Made by a program: the position numbers and the translations under genes
Shown: piece after piece, positions 22,267-31,056 of the stretch
Layout of the letters: every line of letters starts with the position of its first letter
Position numbering within the stretch: position 1 is the stretch's first letter
The notes under the pieces: generated by a model
The model's database searches: none
What the model saw: only the letters and a program-made list of their open reading frames with translations
What the model was told of the DNA's origin: nothing
Assembly: GCA_963793825.1 (NCBI GenBank)
Contig: CAWCBE010000002.1
Coordinates: forward strand, 62,001 to 126,000
From: RYN-230 sp963793825
GTDB lineage: Bacteria > Actinomycetota > Actinomycetes > Streptosporangiales > Streptosporangiaceae
Reading direction: 5' to 3'
DNA length: 64,000 nucleotides

Positions 22267-24417
22267 TCAGGACGACGCCCCGGCCAGGTTGTACACGGTC
22301 ACGCCACCCACGGTCTCCTTGCTGAAATGCGCCTCCACCCACGCGGTGATCTGCGTCGCGTCCCCGGAACCGGCGCCGAAGCTGCTGCCATTGGCGCCGA
22401 TGAAGTAGTGCACCTCGTGGCCGGCCACCATGGCCTTGAACTCAGCCAGGCTCGGTACCTGGTCGGTGCCGTTGAACCCGCCGATGGCCATGATCGGCTC
22501 ACCGCTGGCCAGCTGGAACGGTGCCGCGCTCTCCGCGCCCACCGTGGCCGCTGCCCACCGGTAGCCAGCGGCGCCGCTGGTCAGCAGCTTCGTTACTGCG
22601 CTGGACACCTGGGTGCGCCCGGCCAGGCCGCCGCCCAGGCCGCCCGCCCCGCCGGGGAACCGCCCGGCGCGGCCCGCCGTGCCGCCGGGCAACCGGCCCG
22701 CCCCGCTGCTCGGCAGCCGCGAGACCGAGCCGCCAGGCCGCGCTGACGTCCCGCCGGGCGCGGTGCCCCGGGTTCCGCCCGCGGCCGCCCCGCCCGCGCC
22801 TGGCTGCCCGGTCCCGCCGGGGAACCCGGTGCCGGACGGCCGGGCGCCGCCGGACCCGCCCGGGCCGCCGGCCGCGGTCACGGCCGGTCCCGCCGTGGGC
22901 AGCGCGCCGCTCTGCGCCGTGGCCACCGTGTCGATGCTGTACGCGACCGGGCCGGCCAGCCCGGCCACCAGGGCCAGCGGCGCGACGGCCAGCAGCGCCG
23001 TGCGGCCGCGCAGCCGGCCGGCGGCCAGGACCACGACGACCGCAGCCAGCCCGCAGGCCAGCACCAGCGGGCGCAGCCAGGGCAGCCAGCCGGGGGTGCG
23101 GCCCAGCAGCAGGTACGCCCAGCTGCCGGTGACGGCCAGGGCGGCGGCCAGCGCCAGCCGGGCGGCCGGCCGGTCCCGTGACCGCCAGCCGAGGACCGCG
23201 CCGATCCCGGCCAGCGCGCCGATCGCGGGAGCCAGGGCGACCGTGTAGTACGGGTGGATGATCCCGCTCATGAAGCTGAACACCAGGCCGGTGACCAGCA
23301 GCCAGCCGCCCCACAGCAGCGCGGCGGCGGCGGCCCGGTTATCCCGGGCCGGGCGGCGCGGCCCCTGGACCGCCCGTGGGCGCCGGAGCGCGACCCAGGC
23401 CAGGGCGGCCAGCGCGATCAGGGCGGCGGGCAGCAGCCAGCTGATCTGGCTGCCCATGTCACGGCCGAACAGCCGGGCCAGGCCGGCCGCGCCGCTGAAC
23501 GACGGCCCGGACCCGTGCCCGGCGGTGAACCCCACCGAGCCGGTCTCGTTCCCGTCCAGCCGGCCGAGGCCGTTGTAGCCGAAGGCCAGCTGCAGCACGC
23601 TGTTGGTGGTCGACCCGCCGATGTACGGGCGGCCGGCGGCCGGGGTGAACTGGACGATCGCCACCCACCAGCCAGCCGCGGCCACCAGGGACGCGGCGCC
23701 CGCCAGCAGCTGCCGGATCCGCCGGCCCAGCCGCGGCGGCCCCGCCACCAGGTAAGCCAGCGCGAAGGCCGGCAGGACCAGGAACGCCTGCAGCATCTTG
23801 GTCAGGAAGCCGGCGCCGAGCAGCGCGCCCGCCAGCACGATCCAGCGGGTCCGCCCGGACTCGATGGCCCGGGTCATGGCGTAGGCCGCCGCCGTCATCA
23901 GGAGCACCAGCAGGGCGTCCGGGTTGTTGAAGCGGAACATCAGCGTGGCGACCGGCGTGCAGGCCAGCACCCCCGCGGCGATCAGTCCCGCGGCGGGCCC
24001 GTGCCAGCGCCGCACGGTGGCGTACAGCAAGCCAGCCGTGGCCACGCCCTCGGCGGCCTGCGGCAGCAGGAGGCTCCAGGAGTTCAGCCCGAAGATCCGC
24101 GCGGACAGCTCCATCACCCACAGCGAGCCCGGTGTCTTGTCCACCGTGATGAAGCTCGACGAGTCGAACGAGCCGAAGAAGAACGCCTTCCAGCTCTTGG
24201 TACCCGCCTGGACGGCGGCGGCGTAGAAGTCGTTGCCCCATCCGTTGCGGCTGAGCCCGGCCACGTACAGCAGGGCGGTCAGCGCGAGCAGGCCGAGCAG
24301 TGCGGGGCGGGCCCAGCGCGGGTCAGCGGCGGGGCCGCGGCGCAGCCGGCGCAGCGCGCCGGGCCGGGCATCTGCCCGCCCGGCCGCCGGGGCGGGGCCG
24401 GTGGTGACGGCGCTCAT
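22267..24417 (-). CDS. GT39-type membrane glycosyltransferase, YkcB-like
   Basis: 716 aa polytopic enzyme of the ArnT/PMT class that uses polyprenyl-phosphate sugars outside the membrane. The first extracytoplasmic loop has GNDFYAAAVQAGTKSWKAFF and SFITVDKTPGSLWVMELSAR, followed by 10-12 membrane helices. A Gly/Ser/Pro-rich linker (~520-610) joins a C-terminal soluble domain (YRWAAATVGAESAAPFQLAS, IMAIGGFNGTD, VHYFIGANGSSFG). This is the layout of Bacillus YkcB. It overlaps the GT2-GtrA gene by 4 nt, matching the ykcB/ykcC pair, so the partner likely supplies the lipid-linked sugar. Acceptor unknown. Confidence 0.9.
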   Translation of the reverse strand: MSAVTTGPAPAAGRADARPGALRRLRRGPAADPRWARPALLGLLALTALLYVAGLSRNGWGNDFYAAAVQAGTKSWKAFFFGSFDSSSFITVDKTPGSLWVMELSARIFGLNSWSLLLPQAAEGVATAGLLYATVRRWHGPAAGLIAAGVLACTPVATLMFRFNNPDALLVLLMTAAAYAMTRAIESGRTRWIVLAGALLGAGFLTKMLQAFLVLPAFALAYLVAGPPRLGRRIRQLLAGAASLVAAAGWWVAIVQFTPAAGRPYIGGSTTNSVLQLAFGYNGLGRLDGNETGSVGFTAGHGSGPSFSGAAGLARLFGRDMGSQISWLLPAALIALAALAWVALRRPRAVQGPRRPARDNRAAAAALLWGGWLLVTGLVFSFMSGIIHPYYTVALAPAIGALAGIGAVLGWRSRDRPAARLALAAALAVTGSWAYLLLGRTPGWLPWLRPLVLACGLAAVVVVLAAGRLRGRTALLAVAPLALVAGLAGPVAYSIDTVATAQSGALPTAGPAVTAAGGPGGSGGARPSGTGFPGGTGQPGAGGAAAGGTRGTAPGGTSARPGGSVSRLPSSGAGRLPGGTAGRAGRFPGGAGGLGGGLAGRTQVSSAVTKLLTSGAAGYRWAAATVGAESAAPFQLASGEPIMAIGGFNGTDQVPSLAEFKAMVAGHEVHYFIGANGSSFGAGSGDATQITAWVEAHFSKETVGGVTVYNLAGASS

Positions 24418-25730
24418 CGGCAGTATCCTTCCGGCCGGCCGATGGGGCCAGCCTGGGTCGCGGGTTCCTGGGGGCCGGGCACGGGAGCACCGGGCTCGGG
24501 GGCCACGGGCACCCCGCTGACCGGGCGCCGGAAGACCCAGGACCGGTACAGGCCGAAGCGGACGGCGGTGGCCAGCAGGTTGGCCCCCAGCAGCACGGCA
24601 ACCTCGGCGGCCCGGGCCGGGCGGGCGGAGGCCGCGTGCAGGCCGGCCAGCGCCCCGGAGGTGAGCAGCAGCCCGGCGCCGGAGGCGATGAGGCCGCGGA
24701 ACTGGTGCCGGGCGGTGCCGGCCGCGCTGCGGATGCCGAACGTGAACCGGCGGTTCACCGCGGTGTTCCCGATCGCGGTGGCCAGCAGGCTCAGCGCGTT
24801 GGCCGCCTGCGCGGCCAGCACGTCGCGCAGGGCCAGGTACAGCAGGAGGTAGGCCGCCGTGCTGGCCAGGCCGACCAGCGCGAACCGGGCCACCTGGCGG
24901 GGGAGTTCCGGGCGCCTGGCCGGCGCCAGTGACAGGCTGCGCAGCGCCGGCACCCGGACCGTCCCGCGGCCCAGCCCCCAGCCGAGCCGGATGATGCCGC
25001 GCAGGTCGGCGAGCGCGGTGGCCACGATGTCCACCCGGGAGTCGGCGTCATCGATCCAGTCCACCGGTACCTCGTGGATGCGCAGCCCGGCCCGCTGCGC
25101 CAGGACCAGCAGTTCGGTGTCGAAGAACCAGCCGGTGTCCCGGGTCAGCGGGAGCAGGACCCGGGCCTTGTCCGCGGTGATGGCCTTGAACCCGCATTGC
25201 GCGTCGGAGAACCGCGCCCCGAGCGCGGCGTGCAGCAGCAGGTTGTAGCCGCGGGAGATCACCTCCCGCCGCGGGCCGCGGACCACGCGCGCCCCGCGGG
25301 CCAGCCGGGTGCCGATGGCGACGTCGCTGTGCCCGGACAGCAGCGGCGCCACCAGCGGCAGCAGGGCGTTCAGGTCAGTCGACAAGTCGACATCCATGTA
25401 GGCGAGTACCTGGGCCTCGCTCGCCGCCCACTGGGCGCGCAGCGCCCGGCCGCGGCCCGGCTGGGCCAGCCGCACGGCCCGGACGCCCGGGCAGGTCCTG
25501 GTCAGTTCCGTGGCGACGGCCCAGGTCCGGTCGGTACTGCCGTTGTCCGCGATGGTCACCCGGGCGGCGAACGGAAAGCTGGCGCCCAGGTAGCTGACCA
25601 GGCGGCCGACGCTCGGGCCGAGGTCGCGCTCCTCGTTCCGAACCGGGACGATGATCTCGACCTGCGGGGCTGGCTGGGCGGCCGGGAGTGGCGGGCCGCC
25701 GGGCATGAGCAGATGCTGCGGGGAAGTCAT
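24414..25730 (-). CDS. GT2 polyprenyl-phosphate glycosyltransferase fused to GtrA domain, YkcC-like
   Basis: 438 aa. The N-terminal GT2 domain (EIIVPVRNEERDLG, IADNGSTDRTW, YMDVDLSTDL as the DxD region, QCGFKAI) resembles dolichyl-phosphate hexose synthases. The C-terminal ~130 residues form a GtrA-type four-helix membrane domain (ARFALVGLASTAAYLLLYLA, NRRFTFG) proposed to help flip the lipid-sugar. It is the first gene of the pair with the GT39 enzyme. It lies 84 nt downstream of the histidine-kinase gene on the same strand, so it may belong to the same regulon or transcript. Confidence 0.9.
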   Translation of the reverse strand: MTSPQHLLMPGGPPLPAAQPAPQVEIIVPVRNEERDLGPSVGRLVSYLGASFPFAARVTIADNGSTDRTWAVATELTRTCPGVRAVRLAQPGRGRALRAQWAASEAQVLAYMDVDLSTDLNALLPLVAPLLSGHSDVAIGTRLARGARVVRGPRREVISRGYNLLLHAALGARFSDAQCGFKAITADKARVLLPLTRDTGWFFDTELLVLAQRAGLRIHEVPVDWIDDADSRVDIVATALADLRGIIRLGWGLGRGTVRVPALRSLSLAPARRPELPRQVARFALVGLASTAAYLLLYLALRDVLAAQAANALSLLATAIGNTAVNRRFTFGIRSAAGTARHQFRGLIASGAGLLLTSGALAGLHAASARPARAAEVAVLLGANLLATAVRFGLYRSWVFRRPVSGVPVAPEPGAPVPGPQEPATQAGPIGRPEGYCR

Positions 25731-25814
25731 GTCCCCACGGTGGGATCTGAGCCTGGGCCGGCTCTGCGGCCGCTTTCTGCGGCCACTATGAGGCCCGGGC
25801 CGGCCGGGCGGCGT

Positions 25815-27332
25815 TCAGCCGGCGTTCAGCCGGGGCAGCGTGATGGTGAAGCGGGTGTGGCCGGGTTTGGAGTCGAGGGTGACGGTGCCGTGGTGGGCGG
25901 TGGTGACGGCGTCGACGATGGCGAGGCCGAGGCCGGTGGAGGGGGGCTGGCCGGCTTGGTGGGAGCGGGTGGTGTCGCCGCGGACGAAGCGCTCGAAGAG
26001 GGTGGGCTGGAGGTCGGGGGGGATGCCGGGGCCGTTGTCGGTGACGGACAGCTCGATGGTGGCCTGGCCGCCGGGTCCGGGGGGCGGGCCGTCGGCCAGG
26101 GCGATGGTGACGGTGGTGCCGGGCGGGGTGTGCTTGGCGGCGTTGGACATGAGGTTGGCCAGGACCTGGTGCAGGCGGTGCTCGTCGCCGCGGACCAGGA
26201 CGGGCTCGCCGGGCAGTTCGAGCTGCCAGCGGTGGCGGGCGGCGGCGGCGCGGGCGTCGGAGGTGGCGTCGATGGCCAGGCGGGTCAGGTCGACGGGCTC
26301 GCGGGCCAGCGGGCGGCCGGCGTCGAGCTGGGCCAGCAGCAGGAGCTCGTCGACCAGGACGCCCATCCGGGCGGATTCGGATTCGACGCGGCGCAGGGCG
26401 TGCTCGATGTCGGGGGGGACCGGCCCGGGGTGGCGCAGGGCGAGTTCGGCGTAGCCGCGGATGGCGGCCAGCGGGGTGCGCAGTTCGTGGCTGGCGTCGG
26501 CGGCGAAGCGGCGCAGCCGGGCCTCGGAGGCGGCCCGGCGGGCCAGGGCGCCCTCCACGTGGCCGAGCATCCGGTTGAACGCCGACCCGACCTGCCCGAC
26601 CTCGGTCCGCGGGTTGGCGTCCGGGACCCGCTCGCTCAGCGTCACCTCCCCGCTGGCCAGCGGCAGCTGCGCCACCCGCGCCGCCGTCGCCGCCACCCGC
26701 CGCAACGGCCGCAACGACAACCGCACAAACCCCGTCCCCAGCAGGCCGGTCAGCACCAGCGCCGCTGAGAACGCCACTATCTCAGCGATCTCCACCTTCC
26801 TCAGGGTGGATTCCATGCCGGCCAGCGGCAGCCCGGTGATCAGCACGTCACCGTCATGGCCGCGGACCGCGGTGACGCGGTAGTCGCCGTGCAGCGAGTC
26901 GAGCTCCACGGTGCGGAACCCGCCGTTGGGCGGCAGCCGGCCCAGCCGTGCCGTGTCCGCGGCGGTCAGGTGGACTTTGCCGCCGATGACGGCCTGGTTG
27001 GTGACCACGCCGTCCTTGAGCCGGGCGCCGAACGTGCCGGGTCCCAGTCCCGGGGTCTGGTTGCAGTTCGCCGTGGCCGGGATGCCCGGCGGCGGCTTGG
27101 GGCCGTTGTCGTCCTGCTCCTCGATGCAGGCCACGTACCGGCTGCCGGCCGACTGCAGCTGCAGGTCCAGCTGGTTGATCAGGGTGTGGCTGAGCACCAC
27201 GTAGGTCACGATGCCGACCGCGGCGCAGGCCACCGCGAGCAGCGCGAGCAGCCCGGCGATCAGCCTGCCGCGCAGCGTGCGGCTGGCCAGCCAGCGTCCC
27301 GGCGTGGTCCGGCGCCACGCGGGTGTGGTCAT
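25815..27332 (-). CDS. Sensor histidine kinase, copy 1
   Basis: 505 aa. One membrane helix (LIAGLLALLAVACAAVGIV), an extracytoplasmic sensor of ~130 residues, a second helix, HAMP, HisKA with DASHELRTPLAAIRGYAEL (phospho-His), and HATPase_c with NLMSNAAKHTPPGT, DNGPGIPP and GLGLAIVDAV. All boxes are intact. The DNA for the cytoplasmic part (25830-26738) is identical, as far as I can read, to 28481-29389 in copy 2, while the sensor half differs. It is 9 nt downstream of its regulator gene. Confidence 0.95.
   Translation of the reverse strand: MTTPAWRRTTPGRWLASRTLRGRLIAGLLALLAVACAAVGIVTYVVLSHTLINQLDLQLQSAGSRYVACIEEQDDNGPKPPPGIPATANCNQTPGLGPGTFGARLKDGVVTNQAVIGGKVHLTAADTARLGRLPPNGGFRTVELDSLHGDYRVTAVRGHDGDVLITGLPLAGMESTLRKVEIAEIVAFSAALVLTGLLGTGFVRLSLRPLRRVAATAARVAQLPLASGEVTLSERVPDANPRTEVGQVGSAFNRMLGHVEGALARRAASEARLRRFAADASHELRTPLAAIRGYAELALRHPGPVPPDIEHALRRVESESARMGVLVDELLLLAQLDAGRPLAREPVDLTRLAIDATSDARAAAARHRWQLELPGEPVLVRGDEHRLHQVLANLMSNAAKHTPPGTTVTIALADGPPPGPGGQATIELSVTDNGPGIPPDLQPTLFERFVRGDTTRSHQAGQPPSTGLGLAIVDAVTTAHHGTVTLDSKPGHTRFTITLPRLNAG
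25830..26738 (-). repeat. Duplicated histidine-kinase core, block 1 copy A
   Basis: About 909 bp repeated at 28481-29389 (constant offset 2651). The sequences agree wherever I compared them, and even antisense-frame translations match, which indicates nucleotide identity rather than only protein conservation. Block edges fall in the second membrane helix of the kinase and 12-15 nt before the stop. Confidence 0.9.
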
Positions 27333-27341
27333 GCGGTGGCC

Positions 27342-28118
27342 TTAGCTGGCGGGTTTGAGGACGTAGCCGACGCCGCGGACGGTGTGGATGAGGGGTTCGC
27401 GGCCGGCGTCGATTTTCTTGCGGAGGTAGGAGATGTACAGCTCGACGACGTGGGCCTGGCCGCCGAAGTCGTAGTTCCAGACCCGGTCGAGGATCTGGGC
27501 CTTGGACAGTACCCGGCGGGGGTTGCGCATCAGGAACCGCAGCAGCTCGAACTCGGTGGCGGTCAGGTCGATCACCTCGTCGCCGCGGCGGACCTCGCGG
27601 GCGTCCTCGTCCATGATCAGGTCCCCGACCACCAGCTGGGTCTCGCCGCGGGAACGGGCGATCCCGGCCCGGCGCAGCAGCCCGCGCAGCCGGGCCAGCA
27701 CCTCTTCCAGGGAGAACGGCTTGGTCACGTAGTCATCGCCGCCGGCGGTGATCCCGGCCACCCGGTCATCGACCGCGTCCTTGGCCGTCAGGAACAGCAC
27801 GCACACGTGCGGGTTCTCGGCCCGGACCCGGCGCAGCACCTCCAGCCCGTCGAAATCGGGCAGCATGATGTCCAGCACCACCGCGTCCGGCCGGAACTCC
27901 CGCGCCGCCCGGACCGCCGACGCGCCGTCCCCGGCCGTCTGGATCGCCCAGCCCTCATACCGCAGCACGCTGGCCAGCAGCTCCGCCAGGCTCGGCTCAT
28001 CATCGACGACCAGCACCCGCACCGGGCTGCCATCCACCCGCTGCACCGGCACTGACCGCCCCGCCGAAGGCCCCGCCACCTGCGCCTCACCCATCACGAC
28101 CCCAGTATCCGCAGCCAA
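27342..28118 (-). CDS. OmpR/PhoB family response regulator, copy 1
   Basis: 258 aa. The receiver has acidic pair DDEP, phospho-acceptor DAVVLDIMLPDFDG, FLTAKD and KPFSLEEV. The C-terminal winged helix has VIDLTATEFELLRFLMRNP, VWNYDFGGQAHVVELYISYLRKKI and HTVRGVGYVLKP. The first 8 codons are optional, since an internal ATG (28094) also works. The encoded protein is identical to that of 30038-30814. Two 11-bp direct repeats lie just upstream and may be its own binding site. Confidence 0.96.
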   Translation of the reverse strand: MAADTGVVMGEAQVAGPSAGRSVPVQRVDGSPVRVLVVDDEPSLAELLASVLRYEGWAIQTAGDGASAVRAAREFRPDAVVLDIMLPDFDGLEVLRRVRAENPHVCVLFLTAKDAVDDRVAGITAGGDDYVTKPFSLEEVLARLRGLLRRAGIARSRGETQLVVGDLIMDEDAREVRRGDEVIDLTATEFELLRFLMRNPRRVLSKAQILDRVWNYDFGGQAHVVELYISYLRKKIDAGREPLIHTVRGVGYVLKPAS

Positions 28119-28136
28119 CCTCCCAGCACATTCTAC

Positions 28137-28158
28137 GAACCCTCTGAGAACCCTCTCA
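28137..28158 (-). promoter_or_regulatory. Tandem 11-bp direct repeat upstream of response regulator copy 1
   Basis: GAACCCTCTGA (28137-28147) is followed directly by GAACCCTCTCA (28148-28158); 10 of 11 bases match. Head-to-tail repeats with one-helical-turn spacing are the usual binding-site geometry for OmpR/PhoB-type dimers. The position 19-40 nt before the annotated start (or 43-64 nt before the internal ATG) suggests autoregulation. Confidence 0.5.
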
Positions 28159-28408
28159 GGACGTTCTTGAGCGGCGGGCGCGCCTGCCCCGGGTCAGGCT
28201 CCCGGCCGCGGGCCGGCCGGAGCCGCCGGGGCCGGCCAGACGCCCGCCCGGCCTGAGCCGCCCGGCCGGAGCCGCCGGGCCGGCCGTGAGGCCGCCACCG
28301 CGGCGCCGGGCCGTCCGGGTCCCGGAGGCGGAACCAGGTCCCGGCGGGCCGATGCCACGGCCTGGCACCCGGGGGCGTGAACGCCGAGAACCGCGTAGAC
28401 CTGGCTCA

Positions 28409-30028
28409 TCACGGCCGGTCAGGAGGCCAGCCTGCGGGCTGCGCGGCGGCGCCGTCCTGCGGTGCCGCCAACGGCTCGAGCCGGGGCAGCGTGATGGTGA
28501 AGCGGGTGTGGCCGGGTTTGGAGTCGAGGGTGACGGTGCCGTGGTGGGCGGTGGTGACGGCGTCGACGATGGCGAGGCCGAGGCCGGTGGAGGGGGGCTG
28601 GCCGGCTTGGTGGGAGCGGGTGGTGTCGCCGCGGACGAAGCGCTCGAAGAGGGTGGGCTGGAGGTCGGGGGGGATGCCGGGGCCGTTGTCGGTGACGGAC
28701 AGCTCGATGGTGGCCTGGCCGCCGGGTCCGGGGGGCGGGCCGTCGGCCAGGGCGATGGTGACGGTGGTGCCGGGCGGGGTGTGCTTGGCGGCGTTGGACA
28801 TGAGGTTGGCCAGGACCTGGTGCAGGCGGTGCTCGTCGCCGCGGACCAGGACGGGCTCGCCGGGCAGTTCGAGCTGCCAGCGGTGGCGGGCGGCGGCGGC
28901 GCGGGCGTCGGAGGTGGCGTCGATGGCCAGGCGGGTCAGGTCGACGGGCTCGCGGGCCAGCGGGCGGCCGGCGTCGAGCTGGGCCAGCAGCAGGAGCTCG
29001 TCGACCAGGACGCCCATCCGGGCGGATTCGGATTCGACGCGGCGCAGGGCGTGCTCGATGTCGGGGGGGACCGGCCCGGGGTGGCGCAGGGCGAGTTCGG
29101 CGTAGCCGCGGATGGCGGCCAGCGGGGTGCGCAGTTCGTGGCTGGCGTCGGCGGCGAAGCGGCGCAGCCGGGCCTCGGAGGCGGCCCGGCGGGCCAGGGC
29201 GCCCTCCACGTGGCCGAGCATCCGGTTGAACGCCGACCCGACCTGCCCGACCTCGGTCCGCGGGTTGGCGTCCGGGACCCGCTCGCTCAGCGTCACCTCC
29301 CCGCTGGCCAGCGGCAGCTGCGCCACCCGCGCCGCCGTCGCCGCCACCCGCCGCAACGGCCGCAACGACAACCGCACAAACCCCGTCCCGATGACCCCGG
29401 TGAGCAGGACGGCGGCCGAGAAGACGACGATCTCGGCCAGCTCCACCTGCTGCAGGGTGGAATCGACCAGGCTCAGTGGCATTCCGGTGACCAGCACGGT
29501 CTGGTCGGGTCCCGGGGACGCCATGACCTGGTAGGGCCCCAGTGCGGACAGCGTCACGATGGTGGGGTGGTGGCTGGTCAGGGCCAGCAGCTTGGCCTTG
29601 TCGGACTGGGTCAGGTGGCAAGCGCCGTTGGCGACCGCCGGGAAGCGCACCTGGTGGTCCACGATCGCGGCGGTGAAAGTCTGCTCGCCCTGATCCTTCC
29701 CGCACTGCTGCGGGGCACCGCGGAAGTTGTCGTTGTCATGGTCGCCGTCACTGGGCGATTGAACCGGCTGGCGGCCGTGGTCCGCCTCCGGTCCCGGTGC
29801 TTCCAGGCAGCTGCTGTATCGCTGGTTGGCCTCGAAGACCTGCCGGCTGAGCTGGTTGATCAGGGTGTGGCTGAGCACCACGTAGGTGGCGGCGCCGACC
29901 CCGGCGCACGCCACGATGAGCAGCGTCACCAGCCCGGCGATGAGCCGCCCGCGCAGCGTCCGGGGCCGAAGGCGGTAACGCCGTCCAGGCGGGACCTCCG
30001 CCGCGGGGGCGGCGTCGGGTGTGGTCAT
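28409..30028 (-). CDS. Sensor histidine kinase, copy 2
   Basis: 539 aa with the same domain order as copy 1: N-terminal helix (LIAGLVTLLIVACAGVGAAT), extracytoplasmic sensor, second helix, HAMP, HisKA (DASHELRTPLAAIRGYAEL), HATPase_c. The cytoplasmic half is identical to copy 1. The sensor (~50-200) is different: it has CLEAPGPEADHGRQPVQSPS and an acidic/His-rich stretch DGDHDNDNFRG absent from copy 1. The C-terminal tail after LPRL is longer. It presumably phosphorylates the same regulator sequence in response to another signal. A 246-bp spacer separates it from regulator copy 1. Confidence 0.94.
   Translation of the reverse strand: MTTPDAAPAAEVPPGRRYRLRPRTLRGRLIAGLVTLLIVACAGVGAATYVVLSHTLINQLSRQVFEANQRYSSCLEAPGPEADHGRQPVQSPSDGDHDNDNFRGAPQQCGKDQGEQTFTAAIVDHQVRFPAVANGACHLTQSDKAKLLALTSHHPTIVTLSALGPYQVMASPGPDQTVLVTGMPLSLVDSTLQQVELAEIVVFSAAVLLTGVIGTGFVRLSLRPLRRVAATAARVAQLPLASGEVTLSERVPDANPRTEVGQVGSAFNRMLGHVEGALARRAASEARLRRFAADASHELRTPLAAIRGYAELALRHPGPVPPDIEHALRRVESESARMGVLVDELLLLAQLDAGRPLAREPVDLTRLAIDATSDARAAAARHRWQLELPGEPVLVRGDEHRLHQVLANLMSNAAKHTPPGTTVTIALADGPPPGPGGQATIELSVTDNGPGIPPDLQPTLFERFVRGDTTRSHQAGQPPSTGLGLAIVDAVTTAHHGTVTLDSKPGHTRFTITLPRLEPLAAPQDGAAAQPAGWPPDRP
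28481..29389 (-). repeat. Duplicated histidine-kinase core, block 1 copy B
   Basis: Partner of 25830-26738. Beyond its right edge, homology continues at a clearly lower level through the second membrane helix, then is lost in the sensor. Confidence 0.9.
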
Positions 30029-30037
30029 GCGGTGGCC

Positions 30038-30814
30038 TTAGCTGGCGGGTTTGAGGACGTAGCCGACGCCGCGGACGGTGTGGATGAGGGGTTCGCGGCC
30101 GGCGTCGATTTTCTTGCGGAGGTAGGAGATGTACAGCTCGACGACGTGGGCCTGGCCGCCGAAGTCGTAGTTCCAGACCCGGTCGAGGATCTGGGCCTTG
30201 GACAGTACCCGGCGGGGGTTGCGCATCAGGAACCGCAGCAGCTCGAACTCGGTGGCGGTCAGGTCGATCACCTCGTCGCCGCGGCGGACCTCGCGGGCGT
30301 CCTCGTCCATGATCAGGTCCCCGACCACCAGCTGGGTCTCGCCGCGGGAACGGGCGATCCCGGCCCGGCGCAGCAGCCCGCGCAGCCGGGCCAGCACCTC
30401 TTCCAGGGAGAACGGCTTGGTCACGTAGTCATCGCCGCCGGCGGTGATCCCGGCCACCCGGTCATCGACCGCGTCCTTGGCCGTCAGGAACAGCACGCAC
30501 ACGTGCGGGTTCTCGGCCCGGACCCGGCGCAGCACCTCCAGCCCGTCGAAATCGGGCAGCATGATGTCCAGCACCACCGCGTCCGGCCGGAACTCCCGCG
30601 CCGCCCGGACCGCCGACGCGCCGTCCCCGGCCGTCTGGATCGCCCAGCCCTCATACCGCAGCACGCTGGCCAGCAGCTCCGCCAGGCTCGGCTCATCATC
30701 GACGACCAGCACCCGCACCGGGCTGCCATCCACCCGCTGCACCGGCACTGACCGCCCCGCCGAAGGCCCCGCCACCTGCGCCTCACCCATCACGACCCCA
30801 GTATCCGCAGCCAA
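30038..30814 (-). CDS. OmpR/PhoB family response regulator, copy 2
   Basis: 258 aa, residue-for-residue the same protein as copy 1 (27342-28118), including the receiver Asp (LDIMLPDFDG) and the winged-helix domain. Because the two regulators cannot be distinguished by sequence, the two kinases must feed one common output. It starts 37 nt from the end of the ferredoxin gene, so it may be co-transcribed with the redox genes or use the direct-repeat promoter. Confidence 0.96.
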   Translation of the reverse strand: MAADTGVVMGEAQVAGPSAGRSVPVQRVDGSPVRVLVVDDEPSLAELLASVLRYEGWAIQTAGDGASAVRAAREFRPDAVVLDIMLPDFDGLEVLRRVRAENPHVCVLFLTAKDAVDDRVAGITAGGDDYVTKPFSLEEVLARLRGLLRRAGIARSRGETQLVVGDLIMDEDAREVRRGDEVIDLTATEFELLRFLMRNPRRVLSKAQILDRVWNYDFGGQAHVVELYISYLRKKIDAGREPLIHTVRGVGYVLKPAS

Positions 30815-30832
30815 CCTCCCAGCACATTCTAC

Positions 30833-30854
30833 GAACCCTCTGAGAACCCTCTCA
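30833..30854 (-). promoter_or_regulatory. Tandem 11-bp direct repeat upstream of response regulator copy 2
   Basis: Same sequence as 28137-28158 (GAACCCTCTGA then GAACCCTCTCA), carried in the duplicated block. Here it abuts the ferredoxin stop codon. Confidence 0.5.
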
Positions 30855-31055
30855 GGACACGTGCTGCAGTTTCAGGGCCAGGGCCGGGCAGTCGGTGACG
30901 GCCCGGCGGACGTGCCGGTCCAGGCCCCGGGGGACTGGGCCGGCCGCGATGATGGGGTAGCCCCACTCATCGAGCGTGACCAGCTCGGGCAGTAGCTCCG
31001 CGCACAGCCCGTGCCCCGTGCAGATGGTCGGGTCCACGCGCAGTTGCTTCCTCAT
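30852..31055 (-). CDS. [3Fe-4S]-type ferredoxin
   Basis: 67 aa from ATG 31055. Cluster ligands are seen in CTGHGLC and TDCPALAL: three Cys with no fourth in the first motif, the pattern of actinomycete 3Fe-4S ferredoxins. It starts 1 nt after the NuoF-like gene stops, so it is coupled to it and probably passes electrons between that protein and a partner. Confidence 0.88.
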   Translation of the reverse strand: MRKQLRVDPTICTGHGLCAELLPELVTLDEWGYPIIAAGPVPRGLDRHVRRAVTDCPALALKLQHVS

Positions 31056-31056
31056 C

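Larger units (their letters stand above)
27320..28162 (-). repeat. Duplicated response-regulator gene, block 2 copy A
   Basis: About 843 bp repeated at 30016-30858 (constant offset 2696). It covers the first codons of the kinase gene, the intergenic gap, the whole regulator gene and the upstream 11-bp direct repeats. It ends abruptly after the sequence CCTCTCAGGAC. Confidence 0.9.
30016..30858 (-). repeat. Duplicated response-regulator gene, block 2 copy B
   Basis: Partner of 27320-28162. It overlaps the last codons of the ferredoxin gene by a few bases, showing where the duplicated unit was joined to the redox cluster. Confidence 0.9.

Noticed and set aside
22613..24852. Long plus-strand open frames over the GT39 and GT2 genes
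   Set aside because: They are antisense shadows of GC-rich codons: Arg/Pro/Ala-rich, no motifs, while the minus strand has clear enzymes.
25074..30751. Open frames of 560-820 codons on the plus strand through the two-component genes
   Set aside because: Antisense to intact kinases and regulators. Their repetition only reflects the DNA duplication; they were useful as evidence of nucleotide identity.
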